A stretch of 5,366 bases of DNA. It comes from Desulfotomaculum sp. Its GTDB lineage: Bacteria > Bacillota > Desulfotomaculia > Desulfotomaculales > Nap2-2B. The stretch is from contig DMDI01000297.1 of assembly GCA_003445555.1 (NCBI GenBank), positions 1-5,366 of the forward strand, in the 5' to 3' direction. The notes under the pieces were generated by a model, which was not told the origin of the DNA, made no database searches, and was given only the letters and a program-made list of their open reading frames with translations. A program made the position numbers and the translations under genes. How positions within the stretch are numbered: the stretch's first letter is position 1; every line of letters starts with the position of its first letter. This document shows positions 3,544 through 5,366 of the stretch, piece after piece.

Positions 3544-5366
3544 ATGGTCTTTACGAAAGCAATTATTATGGCCGGCGGAGAGGGTTCGCGTTTACGCCCT
3601 CTTACTTGCAGTTACCCGAAACCAATGGTTCCGGTAGTTAACCGCCCGATTATGGCCCATATTGTTGATTTGCTCCTTACGCACGGTTTTACGGAAATTG
3701 GCGCCACGTTGCAATATATGCCTGAAGTAATCCAGGATTACTTTGAATATAGCTATGCCCAGAAACAAAAGGTGCGGATAAGCTATTTTACAGAAGATAA
3801 ACCCTTGGGCACGGCAGGTAGCGTCAAAAATACCGGGGACTTTATTCAAGACACTTTTTTAGTTATCAGCGGCGACGCCTTAACCGACCTGGATTTAACG
3901 GCGGCCGTAAATTTTCACCGTCAAAAAGGAGCTATGGCCACTCTGGTACTCACTAAAGTAAAGTATCCTCTAGAATACGGGGTAGTTATTACCAACCGGG
4001 AGGGACGAATTACCCAATTTTTAGAAAAACCAGCCTGGGGAGAAGTATTTAGCGATGCCGTAAATACAGGGATTTATATTTTAGAACCGGAAGTTCTAAA
4101 TTATTTTGACCGGGAACAGTTTTTTGATTTTAGCAAAAATTTATTTCCCCTGCTTTTGAAAGAAAATCGACCTTTATTTGGCTTAACTTTACCAGGCTAC
4201 TGGTGTGATATTGGCAATCTGGAGCAATATTTGCAGGCTAACCAGGCCGTATTGAGCGGCCAAGTAAAAATAAGGGCGCCCGGTCAAGAAATTACCCCGC
4301 GGGTTTGGGTGGAAGAAGGGGCGGAAATTAATCCCGGCGCTAATATTTGCGGCCCAGCTTTAATTGGGGACAATTGCCGCATTGGTTCTCAGGCAGAAAT
4401 TGGACCCTTAACTATAATTGGTTCAGGTTGTTTAATTCAGGAGCGGACTAACCTCAAGCGCAGTGTTTTATGGCGAAACATTTTCCTGGGTTCAGGAAGC
4501 GCTTTGAGGGGAGCCATCCTTGGCGACAGGGTTCGGGCAGAGCCTTACGTAACCATATACGAAGGAGCAGTTGTGGGCAGCGATTCCATAATTAAAAAGC
4601 GTAGCGTTATTAAACCTGACGTTAAATTGTGGCCCAATAAAACGGTAGAAGCCCAAACAGTGGTGAAAAAAAACCTGATTTGGGGGACACATACTCCCAA
4701 AAATATTTTTGGTCTGGAAGGTATTACCGGTCTGTTTAATACAGAAGTAACCCCGGAGCTGGCTCTGTGCGCCGGCGCAGCGTTTGCCTCACTTCAAGGA
4801 AACAAAAACAATCGTTTTTCGGTGGGCAGTGACCATTTCGCGGCTTCAATAATGCTTAAAGAGGCGGTAGTAGCCGGTATTCAATCCACCGGAGCCAGGG
4901 TTTTTAATTTAGGTCCAGGGATAACTCCCTTGCACCGCTTTGCCGTGCGCCACTTAAATTTAGCCGGGGGAATTCACATTAAAACCTCCCCTTTAAATGA
5001 GCAACTGATAACTATGGTTTTTTTAGACCGGCAGGGAAGTAACATTTCACGCGATACAGAGCGTAAAGTAGAAAATCTTTACCGGTTGGAAGACTTTCCC
5101 CGGGCGGATGCCGGTCACGTGCAACCGGCTGAAGAGGTTCAATATATAGCTGAAGAGTATATTCACTCTTTACTTCAGGAAGTAGACCTTAATTTGTTCC
5201 AAAAGAAAAAATTTCGCCTGGTGGTGTCTTCTCCCCCTGCCTTAAAGGAGTATATTAACAAACTGGCCCAGGCTTTAAATATTGAAGTAAAATATTTAGC
5301 GGATGCTCAAGCCGGTTCAGAAAAAGATAACTACTTTAGTAGGGGCGTTAAATTTAACGTCCCTAC
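3544..5366 (+). CDS. Sugar-1-phosphate nucleotidyltransferase / phosphomannomutase-like fusion (C-terminus beyond window)
   Basis: The frame is open for 607 codons to the right edge. Residues 1-235 or so form an NTP-transferase domain: the nucleotide-binding GGEGSRLRPL with PKPM (about 11-28), the metal-binding GDALTD (110-115), EKP and NTG (174-176), and WCDIG (220-224). Residues about 254-375 form hexapeptide repeats of a left-handed beta-helix. From about residue 424 (RFSVGSDH) a phosphohexomutase-like domain begins. Its active-site loop, normally TASHNP, reads KTSPLNEQ (480-487), so a serine may be kept but the His-Asn-Pro is not. Family members with this architecture are usually about 800 residues long and are annotated as mannose-1-phosphate guanylyltransferases, though the donor is often unproven. 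The ATG at 3544 has AAGGGG directly against it, a poor spacing, but no better start exists before the nucleotide-binding motif. The last nine visible codons are encoded by a dispersed palindrome. Confidence 0.9.
   Translation, partial: MVFTKAIIMAGGEGSRLRPLTCSYPKPMVPVVNRPIMAHIVDLLLTHGFTEIGATLQYMPEVIQDYFEYSYAQKQKVRISYFTEDKPLGTAGSVKNTGDFIQDTFLVISGDALTDLDLTAAVNFHRQKGAMATLVLTKVKYPLEYGVVITNREGRITQFLEKPAWGEVFSDAVNTGIYILEPEVLNYFDREQFFDFSKNLFPLLLKENRPLFGLTLPGYWCDIGNLEQYLQANQAVLSGQVKIRAPGQEITPRVWVEEGAEINPGANICGPALIGDNCRIGSQAEIGPLTIIGSGCLIQERTNLKRSVLWRNIFLGSGSALRGAILGDRVRAEPYVTIYEGAVVGSDSIIKKRSVIKPDVKLWPNKTVEAQTVVKKNLIWGTHTPKNIFGLEGITGLFNTEVTPELALCAGAAFASLQGNKNNRFSVGSDHFAASIMLKEAVVAGIQSTGARVFNLGPGITPLHRFAVRHLNLAGGIHIKTSPLNEQLITMVFLDRQGSNISRDTERKVENLYRLEDFPRADAGHVQPAEEVQYIAEEYIHSLLQEVDLNLFQKKKFRLVVSSPPALKEYINKLAQALNIEVKYLADAQAGSEKDNYFSRGVKFNVP
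5339..5366. repeat. 28-bp palindrome inside the fusion gene (dispersed repeat, copy 2)
   Basis: It is identical to 3359-3386 except for T instead of C at 5360. The change faces G5345, so the RNA stem keeps a G-U pair. It is read in frame as SRGVKFNVP (residues 599-607) without a stop, and it runs to the last base of the window. Only its left junction can be seen. Confidence 0.9.

Overview
The window looks like the chromosome of an anaerobic, low-to-moderate-GC member of the Firmicutes, of the Desulfotomaculum/Pelotomaculum/Moorella kind. This is inferred from three things: an hdrCBA operon in a setting that does not look methanogenic, a sugar nucleotidyltransferase fused to a phosphomannomutase-like domain, and strong AAGGA-type ribosome binding sites with GTG starts. 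The genus cannot be named from this sequence.

Left part (1-1652, minus strand): a tightly packed hdrC-hdrB-hdrA operon for a soluble heterodisulfide-reductase-like complex. hdrC (two [4Fe-4S] clusters) overlaps hdrB (two CCG cysteine-rich domains) by 8 bases. hdrA starts 3 bases after hdrB and runs off the left edge after 44 codons. In anaerobes these subunits move electrons between a flavin in HdrA and a disulfide or other acceptor at HdrB, often by electron bifurcation.

Middle (1653-2048): a 396-bp divergent intergenic region full of repeats. A 44-bp unit occurs 2.8 times without a mismatch directly upstream of hdrC, and each copy carries a consensus -35 hexamer (TTGACA) pointing toward the operon. 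Next to it is a 125-bp element with imperfect terminal inverted repeats. It still holds the first 12 codons of a four-helix-bundle (23S rRNA intervening-sequence type) protein, so it looks like an internally deleted mobile element.

Right part (2049-5366, plus strand): a family GT4 glycosyltransferase, then a 250-bp gap, then a large nucleotidyltransferase / left-handed beta-helix / phosphomannomutase-like fusion that is still open at the right edge. Together they suggest nucleotide-sugar supply and transfer for a glucan, glycoconjugate or surface polysaccharide. The gap holds a 32-bp perfect palindrome and a partial copy of the left arm of the mobile element.

The most unusual feature is at the extreme right edge. 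A second copy of the same palindrome (27 of 28 bases identical) lies inside the reading frame of the fusion gene and is read through without a stop. This may be an in-frame insertion of a palindromic repeat into a protein gene, but the window ends exactly at the end of the palindrome, so the outcome cannot be seen.
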